NCBI GenBank assembly: GCA_023079485.1
Contig: CM041115.1
Coordinates: 23,986,863-24,050,862, forward strand
Direction of reading: 5' to 3'
From: Archilochus colubris
Taxonomy: Eukaryota; Chordata; Aves; Apodiformes; Trochilidae
DNA: 64,000 nucleotides
Shown: in pieces, positions 12,301 to 23,911 of the stretch
How the letters are laid out: every line of letters starts with the position of its first letter
Position numbering within the stretch: the stretch's first letter is position 1
Notes under the pieces: model-generated
What the model was told of the DNA's origin: nothing
Database searches by the model: none
The model's input: only the letters and a program-made list of their open reading frames with translations
Translations under genes and position numbers: made by a program

Positions 12301-13927
12301 ATGCTACAAGAAGCAGCAGAAAGGAGGCAGAGTAGAAATATGAAATATTTGGGGATAAATAACTGCATTGCTAAGGACCATGCTTGCCATGCATTGGTAG
12401 ATGCTACTCTACAGTTGAGTGGACCAGAGCAGAAATGATGTGTTTTCACCCTTAGTGATATTTCCTTCATGGTCAGTATGGAAGTGTGATTTCAAACACA
12501 GAGATGCAGGATCTCATGTGCTCTGCCTGAGAGCAGAGACTTTGTGGTCTGCTGTGTTGTGTGGGCTTCCTGACAAGAATGATTAGTTCTTACTGTTTTA
12601 TGGCAAGCATCTGAATGCCTCCCTTAAACTGCAGCTGGCTACTTGACCTGTTAATAGTTGTCTAGGAGAGGTGGGTTAACGTACTGACAAGCAGGTGGAC
12701 ACACCACCCATGTGTGAGTCAGACAGACATGTGTCTTCTTTTTGTGCAAAGGATTGCCATATGTGGGATGTAGTTGACTGTGTTTATACCATGTGGGATG
12801 ATTGCTGTCTCCACTAATTGGATTATTCAGAATGAAATGCTGCGTGAGTTCTTTCACTAAGTCCTTAGACAGAAGTTTATGTTAATCCATGTCACCAGAT
12901 TACAGGTTTTAAAAGACTTGCTTAGAATTCAAAGCCTGATGTTGACTTCTTCTCCAGATGCTCGGTACCATTTGGTAGGGTTGTGGTGATTTACAATTGC
13001 TGGGGATCCCGCTCAAAATTCATTACCCATATGAGAGAAGATCTGATGAATGGAAAAGCAGCAGCCTGTGTATCCAGTTTAGCCTGATACAATTCAAAAC
13101 TCATGGTGAAGGGTACATCTGTAGTGAAGAGTAACAACAGCATTTCCTATCAGTCACATCCCTTTATCTGTGCTGGCTTGTTTGCTTGTTTTACCTCTCA
13201 GTCTTTCTGTTTTTGTTAAGCTCCTCTGGCTTCTTCAGTGTACTGCTCATACCATCCTATCAATGAACATACTCTTGGACTGATGTCTCCAGGGTTGTTT
13301 TGAAATCTGCTGAATTTTAAATTCTCTGCTGTGACCAAGTATTATCCATTTGCTCCACCTTAGCTGTAGAGCTTTAAACGGCCCAGTGCTGGCACATTGG
13401 TTTGCCTGGCTGGTTGTGCTATTGTGGAGTTACTTCAGCCTGCTAACAAATGGGCTGAATTAATAAGATTTTAACAGTTGGTTTAATCTGCACTACATTC
13501 CAGTAATAGATTCGTGGATTAAAAAAATACAAAAACCAAAACAACAGCAGCAAAACCAAGCGAAACTCAAGAAGGCATAAAAGGCATATCATGTCTCACA
13601 GAAGACTACAAGCAGAGACAACAGCTGAAGCCACAGCAGTGCAATGTCAGGGTTATGTGTTTGGTGCTGCCAGGAAGATCTGTGGGCATCCTGGGCTTTG
13701 TGGCAGGTCAGGCTGAAGGAATTGCTTCCTCTGAGCAGGAACTCACCAGGGGCATCCCTGAGGGATTTTGCCTGGATCCTAGGAATGTGCGTGTTGCAAC
13801 AAACTATTTGAAATAGTTTCAGTTGTAGAGTTCTATATCATGATTGGAGGGCTACAGCTTCTGTAAATGAGGTGGACTGGAATATGCATCAGAGACTTCA
13901 TACTAAACTTTCAGTACTTTTTTGCAG

Positions 13928-14047
13928 ATTACGGCAAGAGAATGACATGGTTGACTCAGCTCCTCAGTGGGAAGCTGTGCTACGGAGACAAAAGGAGAAA
14001 AACCAGGCAGATCCAAACTACCGGAGATCCAGACACAGATCTAGATC
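13928..14047 (+). CDS. Exon 5, helical-looking segment followed by RS repeats
   Basis: Acceptor CTTTTTTGCAG and donor ATC|GTATGT. The 120-nt exon is phase 2-2 and encodes [20 protein letters not shown], then [19 protein letters not shown]. The first half could form an amphipathic helix; the second half is an RS cluster. A second reading frame is also open through the exon, but only this frame continues through all later exons. Confidence 0.9.
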
Positions 14048-17000
14048 GTATGTAACCTCTTTGACATGAAAATCAAGTCTGTTGTAACATGCAAAAAATG
14101 GGAGGAGTATATCCAGTGTGGGGGTGGCTTTCGGGTGCTAAGGAACAGAGACTTTCATATGCAGACTTTCATATATCTCACATTAGCAGATTTGTCTTTG
14201 TGGTCAAATTCCCTTTGTTTAGTGATTTGAACTTTAAGGCTCAAGAATCACATGAAGGGCTTTGTAACAGAGCTGATCACCATGAATTTGGGTGAAGTCC
14301 TGCGTGGTTTTGTGGCTCACTGAGCTTTAGTTCTGTAATGAGGACAGTGACTTCCCTTCTGCACTGCCAGTCTCTGAAAATATTCAGGTTTTGTGTGATA
14401 GGTGCAGGCATTTTTGTGAAACACATGCACACTTGTTTAGTCATGTGTCTGTGGTTTTCTTCCAGATGAGACTAGCTGCTGATGTCTCCATGTCAAATTA
14501 CCACTGGCAAGCAGCAGTCAGTGATTTATTGCATTTTGATGTCAGGATTTCCATGCTGCCAGGCTGTTCTATTCCTGCTGACAGCCAGTTTTGACATGGT
14601 GAAATTATCAGCTTCCAAAATGAGTTTTCTCAAATTAATGAAAATGCTGGTTTCTCTTAATTCATGTTTTTCTTCTAATGGAATGTTTCCGGGGTATAGA
14701 CATGCTGCTTTGTACCATGTTTGTGTCCAGCCTAATCTGACACCCAAGTAGTCAATCCAAACCACCCAAAGCAGTGCCAGCATCAGTGTGCCTGGCAGAC
14801 AGGGCAAGCCCAGGGCAGGTCTAGGGGTGTTGAAGAGTGCAGGAGAGCCACTGTGAGGCACTGGGAGAAAAGGCAAGAAGATCAGTGTTGGAAACTATCT
14901 CCAACCTTGTTGCATGGCTAACACGGATTGGTTGCCAGCCCTGATGCTAACAGCACACTTAGCTAACCACTTCCCATTGATATATTTTTTTTTTAAATTT
15001 ACCCATCATATTAAGACTTACCAAGAAAAACTGTATAGTGCCTTGAACAGTTATTTCATTAAACAGAAACTGTAATATGCACTGGAGTTTTCAGTGTTAA
15101 AATCAACTTGAGTTCTGTTCGTAGTTGGGTGTGTTGCTAAAAATTGTTTCTGACTCCAGATTCATGCTGTAAAGTTTTTGTTCTTTTATGATAAATACAA
15201 TTTAGTATTAAAATTCTAAATGTTAGAATTTCTATTGTAACTGGCTTTGTACAGGCTTGCTCGCTTTCAGCCGTGCAAAAGTCAAATGCTATTGGGTATA
15301 ATTATACAATGATATATTACAAAAAAATCAGGAATATTAAAACTCACATGTATGGAATCTGAAAAATATAGCCATTAGCTTTGAATTACATTCTCTTACT
15401 ATGTGCAGAAAGTACTCTAAAGTTGGAAGAGTACTCAGTTAATAATGGTTAGATTAAATTTACAACCAACTTTTAGGCTTTTTTCTTGAATCCTGAAGAG
15501 TTTTGATGGCTTCTAATTCTTTCCCTATCGTGTTAGTAATGAATGTATTGCTTCTTTTTGTTGTACTCTTCAATTTCAAAAACCAAAACGCAAACAACAA
15601 AATAAGCTCAAACCTCCAGAGTATGGCAGAGGTCCTTAAAATATACAAGAACTAAAAAAAGTAAAATGGGAATTCCTTTCAAAGGGCTTAAAAATTTTTA
15701 AGCAAAGGGAATTTAGCTGTTAACCTGCAGTAGGTTATAAGAGAATTTATTTTAGTTTGGTTCAGCTGTTTGCATACATGAGTGGATGTGGGTCAAGAAG
15801 GAAGGGAAAGATGATTCCCCAGGGCATAGGGGATGGCTGTTTTTGTTTTTAGATCTGCTCATATGGTCATTTAAATTCGTGCATTTAGCAGTTGCTGCAA
15901 AAGCTTCATTTTAGTCATACAGATAAGCCTTTCACATTAAGTTCCTTATTGCAGTCAGTTTAATGAGGGGTTCACTTTGGAAGCATGAAGTAAAGGCTGA
16001 AAGATTGTTACTGTGCTTGGCACAGTGCATTTCATTTGTCTGATAATGAGTAATATTAATCATTGATGGTGCTAAGGTGGTGTCTCTTTAGTGTCAAGAA
16101 TAAAAATATTTGACAAGAATTTGACCTTTTCTTCTCCTAAAGGAATCAGCAACTAAAGCAAGCTCCCAATGCTAGTTCTACAGGGTTTATTTTCAAGAGT
16201 TCATGTAAAACATCTGTGTAGCCAAAGGGCTTTTTTTAATTAAGAAAAATGGCCATTAAAATTCCGTGGCCATTTAAATTTAACATTTGTGACTCAAACT
16301 GAAACATTAATAAGGGGAGGTAGAGACCCAAAAAATAATGCAGACCTTATTAATGTGTAGAATTGTGAAATGTGAAAATGTGAAAATGAAATAAAACTAA
16401 ACAAAAACAACCTCAGAGACTCACGATTTACTGGGAATCCCTATTAGGTTTCTTGTGCATTAGAGAATCTGATTAGCATACAAATTGTGCTATTGATACA
16501 GATACACACGATGTGTGAAAACTATGAGTTCTAAAACAATTCACAATAAAAAAATGAAACAAAGTGGAAGAGGGATTGTGATCTGGCTTAAAAGATTTAA
16601 CAGAAGGATTACTTTGTTTTGGGCTGATAAGAACTATACAAACATGAATTTCCTGTGCAGGATATCCAATATCTACATTTCACCTTATAAAGACCTTTCT
16701 TTGTGTAAGCTTTTCTTCATTTTGCCTTCAAAGGAGGCAGGAATAGACTTTAGAAGGAAAAAGCCTTTATTAAGTTACTTCATTTGTATCATATTTCTGG
16801 ATATTCTTTTGTGCAGAATTATTTGAATAAATGTTGTGAGGTTATCCCAGTATGGTAACACTTCTTAAACAGATGAAAAATAATTAATGCCAGGATGGGA
16901 ATTCATAAAAACAGTTTGGTCTGAGGAGCCACTGTGTTTGTCCTTTCTTTTTTATCTTCTTTTTTTCCCCATGAGATGTCATATCGCTAAACTGCATTTT

Positions 17001-18157
17001 ACAGCAGTGGCTTCTTATTAGTGTAGCTGTAGGGGTGAAAGGAAGGAGAATGGCAGACACCACAGCATTAAATGCCTGGAGTTGGCCACAGAAAACAGGG
17101 TGCACAGTTCCTAGAAAATGGAGAAATGAAGATAACTTCTTATTTGGTGACTCGGTTTCCACACTGCCCACAAATTAATATTTCTTACTGTAGGAGAGGC
17201 CACATCCCCAACTGTTGTATTTCATGAATAAGTAAAAGCTGTGAGCTGATCAGATGGATCAGTGGTGTGCACAATACCCTGCTTTATGGAGATCCTGGGT
17301 TTGGGAGTGACCTTGAGGCTTCTCTTCCTCAGGCAAACTAGGGCTTGTAAGCATTACAAAGCCTTCTTGAAGAAGCTGGCTTTCTTCAGGGAGCTTTTGC
17401 ATTCCCCACTGCCAGATCATTCAGCCTCAGAAAGAAGAGGATGCCTATCTTCCCATCCCCAGGGTGAATGCAAGGTTTGCAGCTGCTTTTTTGTGTGCAG
17501 GGGGCTGCACAGAAGGAAAAATCAATTCAAAACTGAGGGGTGAAAAAAGGCTGTTAAATGCCACTGCATCCCTCCCTACTGCATCAGAGAGTTAAAACAG
17601 GATGCACCGACTTAAGGAGGGAACTAAATTCAAGAAAGGAGAAGGGAGACATAGGAGAAGTGAAGATCAGAGAAAACTAAATGCATTACAAGAAACATAC
17701 ACTAAACCACAAAAATCTCTAAACACTGAGAAAAATCCCAACTGCAAGCCACTTAGAGCTGTAGCTATCAGGACCTGGACAGTCAGAACAAAAAGCAGAG
17801 CAGTCTGTCAAGGATGGGAGTTTCCTGGGGTGGCTGCATCATGCTGCCTGGAAAGCAGTCACCACCTTGGAGTCTGAGGTTATGGATAGTTTGTATTAGT
17901 CCCACTAGGGAATCAAAAATAAAAGGTTCTTTCTCACCCTTTGGCTTCACTCGGTTGCTTATAAACCAATAAGCTTAACATCTCTCAGTACTTCTGCAGC
18001 TATAAAATCTAAAAAAACCCAAACACCCCAAGCATTACCATCCCCCAAGTCGTGTGCCTTTACATCAACTGTAAAACATTTACTGCAGTATAGATGTCCA
18101 TGAACATTGTTCCAAGACTGAAGTCTGGAATGGGCCAAACACAGGAACAATGAAATA

Positions 18158-18158
<1 letters not shown>

Positions 18159-18191
<33 letters not shown>

Positions 18192-18195
18192 AAAA
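18159..18195. repeat. (CA)n followed by poly(A)
   Basis: About six CA units run straight into 25 or so A residues. This could be a LINE/retrocopy tail, but no retrocopy body was recognised upstream. Confidence 0.8.
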
Positions 18196-18874
18196 GGAAA
18201 TTATAATGCTAGGGAGCAGTCTGGAATTATTTATGATACTGCTTTGTAAATGGGCAGGGGAGAGGTGATTTAAAAAATACTACCATACAGAATCCTGCTG
18301 TCCTTCTTGATCTTCATTTAAACTTGAATTGTATCTCTCCAAAACAAGTGTCCCTTTTGTTTAATTAAAAAAAAAAAAAAAAAGCAGTGTATAAGAGAAT
18401 CTTTTAGAAACTTCAGCAGGAGCATTAGTGCCTACTGAATCTGTTTAAAAGTTGCATCCCTCACATTTTAGTTGGTGTGGAACAGTCTAGCTGTCAACAC
18501 TGCATTTATATGATCCCAGTGACAAGTTATCTAATCTCTTCATGCAAATACAGTCCCTGCCACTGTATAAAATATGTATTTAATCTAATTACTCCTCACG
18601 GGTTTTGATGAATTCCAAATTCACCAGCTTTAGTAACAGGAGTGACTTTGCACCAATAAAATAGAGTCAGAAAATTAAAAATAAACAGGATCCAGTTTGG
18701 AGACAGTTCCTTCTGTAATTCAGTGGAATATGTCAGGCATGCCATTCAAGCTTACTTTACTACATCTCTATGGCTGCAGCAGGGAAATTATAATTTGTTT
18801 AAATTCTTTCTTTGTGAATGAAATACCTGCTAAAATATCTGTGTGTGAGTGTCTGTGTGTTGTTGCTGGTTTGA

Positions 18875-18901
18875 TTTTTTTTTTTTTTTTTTTTTTTTTT
18901 T
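18875..18901. repeat. Poly(T) tract
   Basis: An unbroken run of about 27 T, intronic and not adjacent to a splice acceptor. Confidence 0.9.
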
Positions 18902-19477
18902 GTCCTGGACATCACAGGAGCAAATTAAGTAAACAGAAATCCTTCTTTGAAATTAACAGAAAGAGAGAGGCTGAACTGTGATTTCAGCTGAGCAATGGGT
19001 CCTCTTTACTGGTGCTTACTGTGAATGGCTGGGGATTACTGGGGTGTCAGTCTGGTGTGGCCTGTCCCTTCACCTGCTCACAAAGGGCTCTGTGGGCGGT
19101 AGGACATTTCTGAGGGCCTTTTACAAAAGTCTTATTTCAAAACACATTGTCCTCAGATGGATAAGGAATAGCAATAGCTGATCACTGATTTGGCTTGGGA
19201 AATTCTGCTGTTTATATTTTATGTATCCTCTAGATGAAGGTTAGCAGATTGGAATTCTGTAGTTCAAGACATTACTATTCAGCTGTAAAGTGATGAAAGT
19301 AAAGTGATGAAGCTTAATACGTTTTCTGAGATAACAAACCTTAAAATGAAGTCACTTGTGGGCTACATTTACTGTAATTTCTGAGCAGGGTCTGCACTGT
19401 TAAAGTTATTTCAAGAGACACACATCAGACAATGTTTTTCACAATTCTACCTTTCTTGTCTTTGTTGGTAAATATAG

Positions 19478-19525
19478 GAGAAGCCCAGATGTACAAGCTA
19501 AAGAAGAACTGTGGAAACATATTCA
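19478..19525 (+). CDS. Exon 6, short charged segment
   Basis: Acceptor GGTAAATATAG and donor CA|GTAAGT. The 48-nt exon is phase 2-2 and encodes RSPDVQAKEELWKHI, with a split Gln codon into exon 7. It follows a 5.4-kb intron, the longest in the visible gene. Confidence 0.85.
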
Positions 19526-20164
19526 GTAAGTATAGTCCTTTTGAGGTCAGAGTGACTGCTTGGCTTGCCTCCTGAATAGTTTATTCATACTCCCTCCTCT
19601 GTGGGTATAAAGCATTACTTTCTGATTTAGTTATGCGCCACAATAAATTATGCTGGTGTTAATGACTGGCTGTGTGTAGAAGATACTGCAGATCACTGAA
19701 TGCACTGAATACAGATGACCACTGTATGTAGATGAATTATGAATGAAGAATACAACATTTTAGAGATTTATTCCTCTGTGGCTTCCAAAGTGTCCTTTTT
19801 TTGTAATATTGACTCTTCTAGGATGAGATCACATCTGCTACAGAACTGCCAGTTAGGAAGGTAGCTATTCCAAAGCATATTCAATGTCCAGTAGAAACAA
19901 GGTTTATATGTATTGTAAAGCAAGAACAGATATGCAGGAAGGTGAGAGGAAGGTGAAGCAGAATGTGACATGCCACTGAAGCAGTCAAAGTGAAGTTAGA
20001 CACATTTCTTCATAGGTTTGTGGTTATTTTCTTGATGTTAAGATGGCTTCAAGGCTGACAATAGCTTCATTCAGTAAATCTTTTAAGATTATATAATAAA
20101 AATAGGGACATTTTTGTCATTGGTAGCCACTGTAACATTTTTTACTTTGCCTAATCCTTTCTAG

Positions 20165-20233
20165 GAAGGAGCTTGTGGATCCATCTGGCCTGTCTGAGGA
20201 GCAATTGAAAGAAATTCCATACACTAAAATAGA
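20165..20233 (+). CDS. Exon 7, conserved-looking acidic helix
   Basis: Acceptor ATCCTTTCTAG and donor GA|GTGAGT. The 69-nt exon is phase 2-2 and encodes [20 protein letters not shown] plus KI. This is the least repetitive and most domain-like piece of the tail, so it is the best query for naming the gene. Confidence 0.88.
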
Positions 20234-21133
20234 GTGAGTTTATGTCAGGATTTTTCTTTGGAAATATAAAAGCCTACTTTTCTTATTTTACCGTGAACTC
20301 CATCATAGTGAAATAGGAGTGAATTTACACATCATGTCTAAGCTTTTATCAGCTCCAAATGCTCACCTAGAATTGGCTGCATGAGGATACTTCATAATTT
20401 TAAAATTTAGTATTTTTCTCTTTCCAAAATATGAAGAGAATCATCTTCATCTCTCTCTGTCTCTTCCATGCACTTGTGAACCTGCTGAATACCTGTATGT
20501 TCTGTATGTGTCCCTGTGCCATCCATCAGTCAGTTTTATGTTATGCACTATAGAATCAGAGACAGTTGGATGCAGACAAGCAAATCCATATATTTCCTAA
20601 ACTTCTGGTTCCTTTTAAATTTTTATTCTGATCATCTAAGGCACTCTTTGACTTGTTTAACCCCTTTCCTTGCTTTTCATAGGCAACTGCCAGGGCATAG
20701 TTATTTCTTAAGAACTGACTTCCACTTCACTGTGGTAATTGCCCATTTGGGATGCCATGTGTCAGTACAAGCAGCTGTGTGTGGCAGAAGCAGGATCCTA
20801 GTTTGCATTACAATGTGTTTTCACAGCACCAATAAATAGAAAAGATTGATGGTAAAGCTGCATATATTAATGCATTCTTTACTCGATTGTTTCATTCTCA
20901 AATATGGGCATGGCAGTTTGTGACCTTTGCATTTTTAAAGCATTGAATTCCAAGTAGGAAGGTTTCTTTCTCTTAAGAAAACTATCAGCCTTTTCATTTC
21001 AATCACTGCAAAGAGTTATGTGTTACACTTAATTTAAAAAATGGAAGCATTTCTCAGTCTGCAGTTAAATTTATGGGTTTTGTGCCAAAGATCTGATTTA
21101 CTAACTTATTGATGTGAATTCTATGTCTCTTAG

Positions 21134-21244
21134 GACTCAAGGCGACCCGATCCGCATTAGGCATTCACACTCCCCTCGAAGCTACCGTCAGTACCGGCGG
21201 TCCCAGTGCTCTGATGGTGAAAGATCAGTCCTCTCTGAAGTGAA
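21134..21244 (+). CDS. Exon 8, Arg/Ser/His-rich segment
   Basis: Acceptor TGTCTCTTAG and donor GAA|GTATGT. The 111-nt exon is phase 2-2 and encodes TQGDPIRIRHSHSPRSYRQY followed by RRSQCSDGERSVLSEV. CpG-containing Arg codons (CGA, CGG, CGT) are frequent compared with the AT-rich introns, which supports real coding sequence. Confidence 0.9.
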
Positions 21245-22070
21245 GTATGTGAAAGTCATTATTAGCAATGGACTGGGTTACTGTGGCCCAAAAGTTGTTC
21301 AGAGGTGACAGAATAGAAGTGGCATAAATGTGGTTGGTTGTGGGCACAGGATTCAGGCAACCCTCTGTATAGTAGGTCTTCAGAGATAAATGATTAAAAG
21401 TACAAAAACTTTTCTGATCTATTCTGGGCCCCAGAGGCTTGCTTGGAAGGAGGAAAAACTGAAAAATCCAAAGGTATTGCTCTTCAGTGGTAGGTTACAG
21501 AGCTAAATATGGGATGAGACCTCACGAATTGCTTTCCAGATACCCTCATCATTAACAGAGTTAAGATGTCATCTGTATTAACTCTGTAATTTGTTTCATG
21601 GGACACGTAGAACAACCCTTTCCATCAATGATGAATCCTTCCTAGAAGACTGATGTGTAAAGAATGTACTTATGAATGGCAAAGTGACAGCCCTGTTGTC
21701 ACCTTTATTCAGGCCTTAAATATCAGCAGCACACTTCCTGGTGGTATCACCCACTTGGAAGGGTAATTACAAATGGCTGGCACACCAATTATTAGAGGTG
21801 AGACCCATTTCATATGAAGCTGGGAGACTCTGGTGACCAGGAGGAGTCAGGCCCCTTGAGAAGGGATGGAATGACCCATGCCCTGAACGTGCCAACTGAC
21901 TGTTGAAGATCAGCATGATAGCTTTTAGATGTCTAAAGTCAGGGGATAAGTATTTTGGATTTTGCCTTTTAGACCTTTGTAGCTGTCTGAATCAGTTTCA
22001 TTATTCTTCCTCTGCACAGTTACATTTTACTTTGTATAGTAATATCAGTTTTGTAACACTGTAATTCCAG

Positions 22071-22152
22071 TGCAAAAACTGATCTGGTGCCTCCACTGCC
22101 TGTTACACGATCCTCAGATGTGAAAGGTCCCAGTATCCAATTGACTCAACAG
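22071..22152 (+). CDS. Exon 9, Pro/Ser segment
   Basis: Acceptor TGTAATTCCAG and donor CAG|GTTAGT. The 82-nt exon enters in phase 2 and leaves in phase 0, so it is the first asymmetric exon of the visible series. It encodes AKTDLVPPLPVTRSSDVKGP then SIQLTQQ. A long T/G-rich tract starts about 28 nt past the donor. Confidence 0.85.
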
Positions 22153-22180
22153 GTTAGTAATTGTGCATTCTTTGCAATTG

Positions 22181-22258
22181 TTTTTTTGTTTTGTTTTGGT
22201 TTGGTTTGGTTTGGTTTGGTTTTTTTTTGTTGTTTTTTTGTTTTTGGTTTTTTTTTTT
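22181..22258 (+). repeat. T/G-rich tract with tandem TTTGG units
   Basis: About 78 nt made almost only of T and G, with five consecutive GGTTT units, starting 28 nt downstream of the exon 9 donor. U-rich RNA in this position can recruit TIA1-type factors to 5' splice sites; any role here is inference. Confidence 0.8.
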
Positions 22259-22659
22259 GGAAGGAGGGTCTAGTGCTTTATTCAAATTAGATCTTTGGTT
22301 TCCTCAGTGAAAATTAAGGTGGCTGAGTTTTTTTTCAGCAGAAGTGTGACTTGAAATTTCACATGTTTGCTTATATTTACATTATATTTCTAAATATATG
22401 TAGTTCTGTAGCATATACCCCTGTGAACACCTGCTTCTGCTACTGAAGGACTCCTTCCCAATTTGAGTCTAATGTTTCCTTAAGATGAAACCCTGTTGTC
22501 CACAGGAGGAGAATCAACTTTCACAATTTCATAGAATGTGGAAGTGTGTTTGGGCTGCAGTTGTAATCACAATCTACTTTCATTTACTTGGCTCTTCTTA
22601 GAAAGATTCCTGGAGTTTTGTTGCTTGTCCTTTTGAAGCATTGCTTTGCTTTTATTTTT

Positions 22660-22758
22660 TCTGTTTTTTTTTTTTTTTTTGTTTGTTTGTTTTTGGGGGG
22701 GGGGGTTGTTTTGGTTTGTTTTTTGGTTTTGTTTTCTTTTGTTTTGTTTGTTTTCTAT
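22660..22758 (+). repeat. T/G-rich low-complexity tract with an 11-G run
   Basis: A poly(T) run, GTTT units, about eleven consecutive G and further GTTTT units. The frames open through it only because of composition. Confidence 0.85.
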
Positions 22759-23782
22759 CTACCTGCTTTATTTTTTTAATGTTACTGAAATCTAAAAAGG
22801 CTATAATGAATGATAAATAACTTGTCTTTAAATGTATCAACTGGCTTTCCTCTTACATTATGGTACAATACCTCTCAGATTCAATAGTTTTATTAAGGGC
22901 AAAATGTGAGAAGAAAATGATATTCAAAAAGCATCCTCAGGTCTGTTGTACAAGAACACAAAAAGAAAACCAAAACATGGAAGAGAGAATCCCAGATACC
23001 TAACTTCCCACACCAGTCATCATATCTGCTAATCTGGCTTGTGGATATACCAAAACCCCATGCTGATACTGTCTGTTGTGTGGAAACTGCACAGAATATA
23101 ATCAGCAAAATATATTATGTTTTATCTTATAAGCAGTTAGAATAACTGGAGTTGAACAATTTTAAAACAATAAACAGATATTTTTCACTTCAAAGCTAGC
23201 TAATGCATAACCTGTTCTTTGATAGGAATTAAGTTCTTTGATAGGAATTATTGAATGCAATAGAAAAAATGAGCTATCCTTGATTATTTTGTTCCAGCAG
23301 TGAAGGGGTCTTGATATATTTAAGGCTAAACACATTTAAGTGCTCTGTAGAAATATGTATTTTGTGGGATTGAATCCAGTTCAAAATTCACATTGTCTCA
23401 TTTCTGTTCTTACTCAATACAATATGGCTTACATTAATGCCCTGGAAGGAATTAATGTTACAATGTTCAGTGTCCAAAAAAATACCTCTTTTCTCTCTGC
23501 CCAAGATCCCCTCACGGCAGTGGCTGCTAATTCCTTGTGAGGCTGTCTTGCAGTGTTTTGCTAAATATCAAATAATTAGTTGTGGCACTTGCTGAATAGT
23601 TGTATTTTATAATATTATAAATCCAAACATCACAGACAGTCAGTATCTGGCAGGGGAGAGAGGAGGCATGAGGGGGAGAAAGTTCTGTTTGATCAAATAA
23701 ATGTAGTGACATTTGGTACAGTAAATACAGTACTTAAATTCTGCTATATCTTTTCAACAATGTTTTAATCTGTTCCCTTCAG

Positions 23783-23911
23783 AGACAGAATGGATCTAAA
23801 GATAGCCTAATAGAAGAAACATCTCAGCTACCCACTAACAATGCCTATGGAAAACCCACCTCTAAGATCATAAAAACTGTACAGGTGTCACGCTTCAAGG
23901 TGGAGACTTGA
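23783..23911 (+). CDS. Last coding exon with stop codon and C-terminal RFKV motif
   Basis: Acceptor TTCCCTTCAG; coding runs to TGA at 23909-23911. It encodes 42 residues, starting RQNGSKDSLIEETSQLPTNN and ending IKTVQVSRFKVET. The C-terminal RFKV fits the R-F-x-V/I pattern that the SPAK/OSR1 kinases use for docking. Whether it works here is unknown. A long AT-rich 3' untranslated region follows. Confidence 0.88.
   Translation, partial: RQNGSKDSLIEETSQLPTNNAYGKPTSKIIKTVQVSRFKVET

Larger units (their letters stand above)
14048..19477. other. Large intron 5 with no recognised genes
   Basis: AT-rich intron containing several simple tracts: CA/A tract 18159-18195, A tract 18367-18383 and T tract 18875-18901. 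No convincing exon, RNA gene or recognisable transposon was seen. Confidence 0.6.
1390..23911 (+). other. Multi-exon protein gene, 3' part (10 coding exons in window)
   Basis: Ten exons (entries below) splice into a single open frame of about 290 codons with GT-AG introns and matching phases throughout, ending at a TGA in the last exon. The encoded segment is hydrophilic and low-complexity, rich in Arg, Ser, Lys, Glu and Asn, with RS/RR clusters and no hydrophobic span. It therefore looks like a disordered cytoplasmic or nuclear tail rather than a folded domain. The most protein-like stretches are the [15 protein letters not shown] segment (exon 5) and the [20 protein letters not shown] segment (exon 7). 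The last residues contain RFKV. The first visible exon starts in phase 2, so upstream exons lie outside the window. I did not recognise the gene. The basic start followed by a long disordered tail would suit the C-terminal tail of a membrane protein such as a TMC-family channel, but this is only a guess. Confidence 0.85.

Noticed and set aside
22588..22840. Hydrophobic peptides resembling membrane segments
   Set aside because: Phe/Leu/Val runs come from T/G-rich low-complexity DNA.
1390..23911. Naming the + strand gene (TMC-family tail or another membrane protein)
   Set aside because: Only the disordered tail is visible and I could not match it to a family with confidence. A protein search with exons 5, 7 and 8 would decide it.
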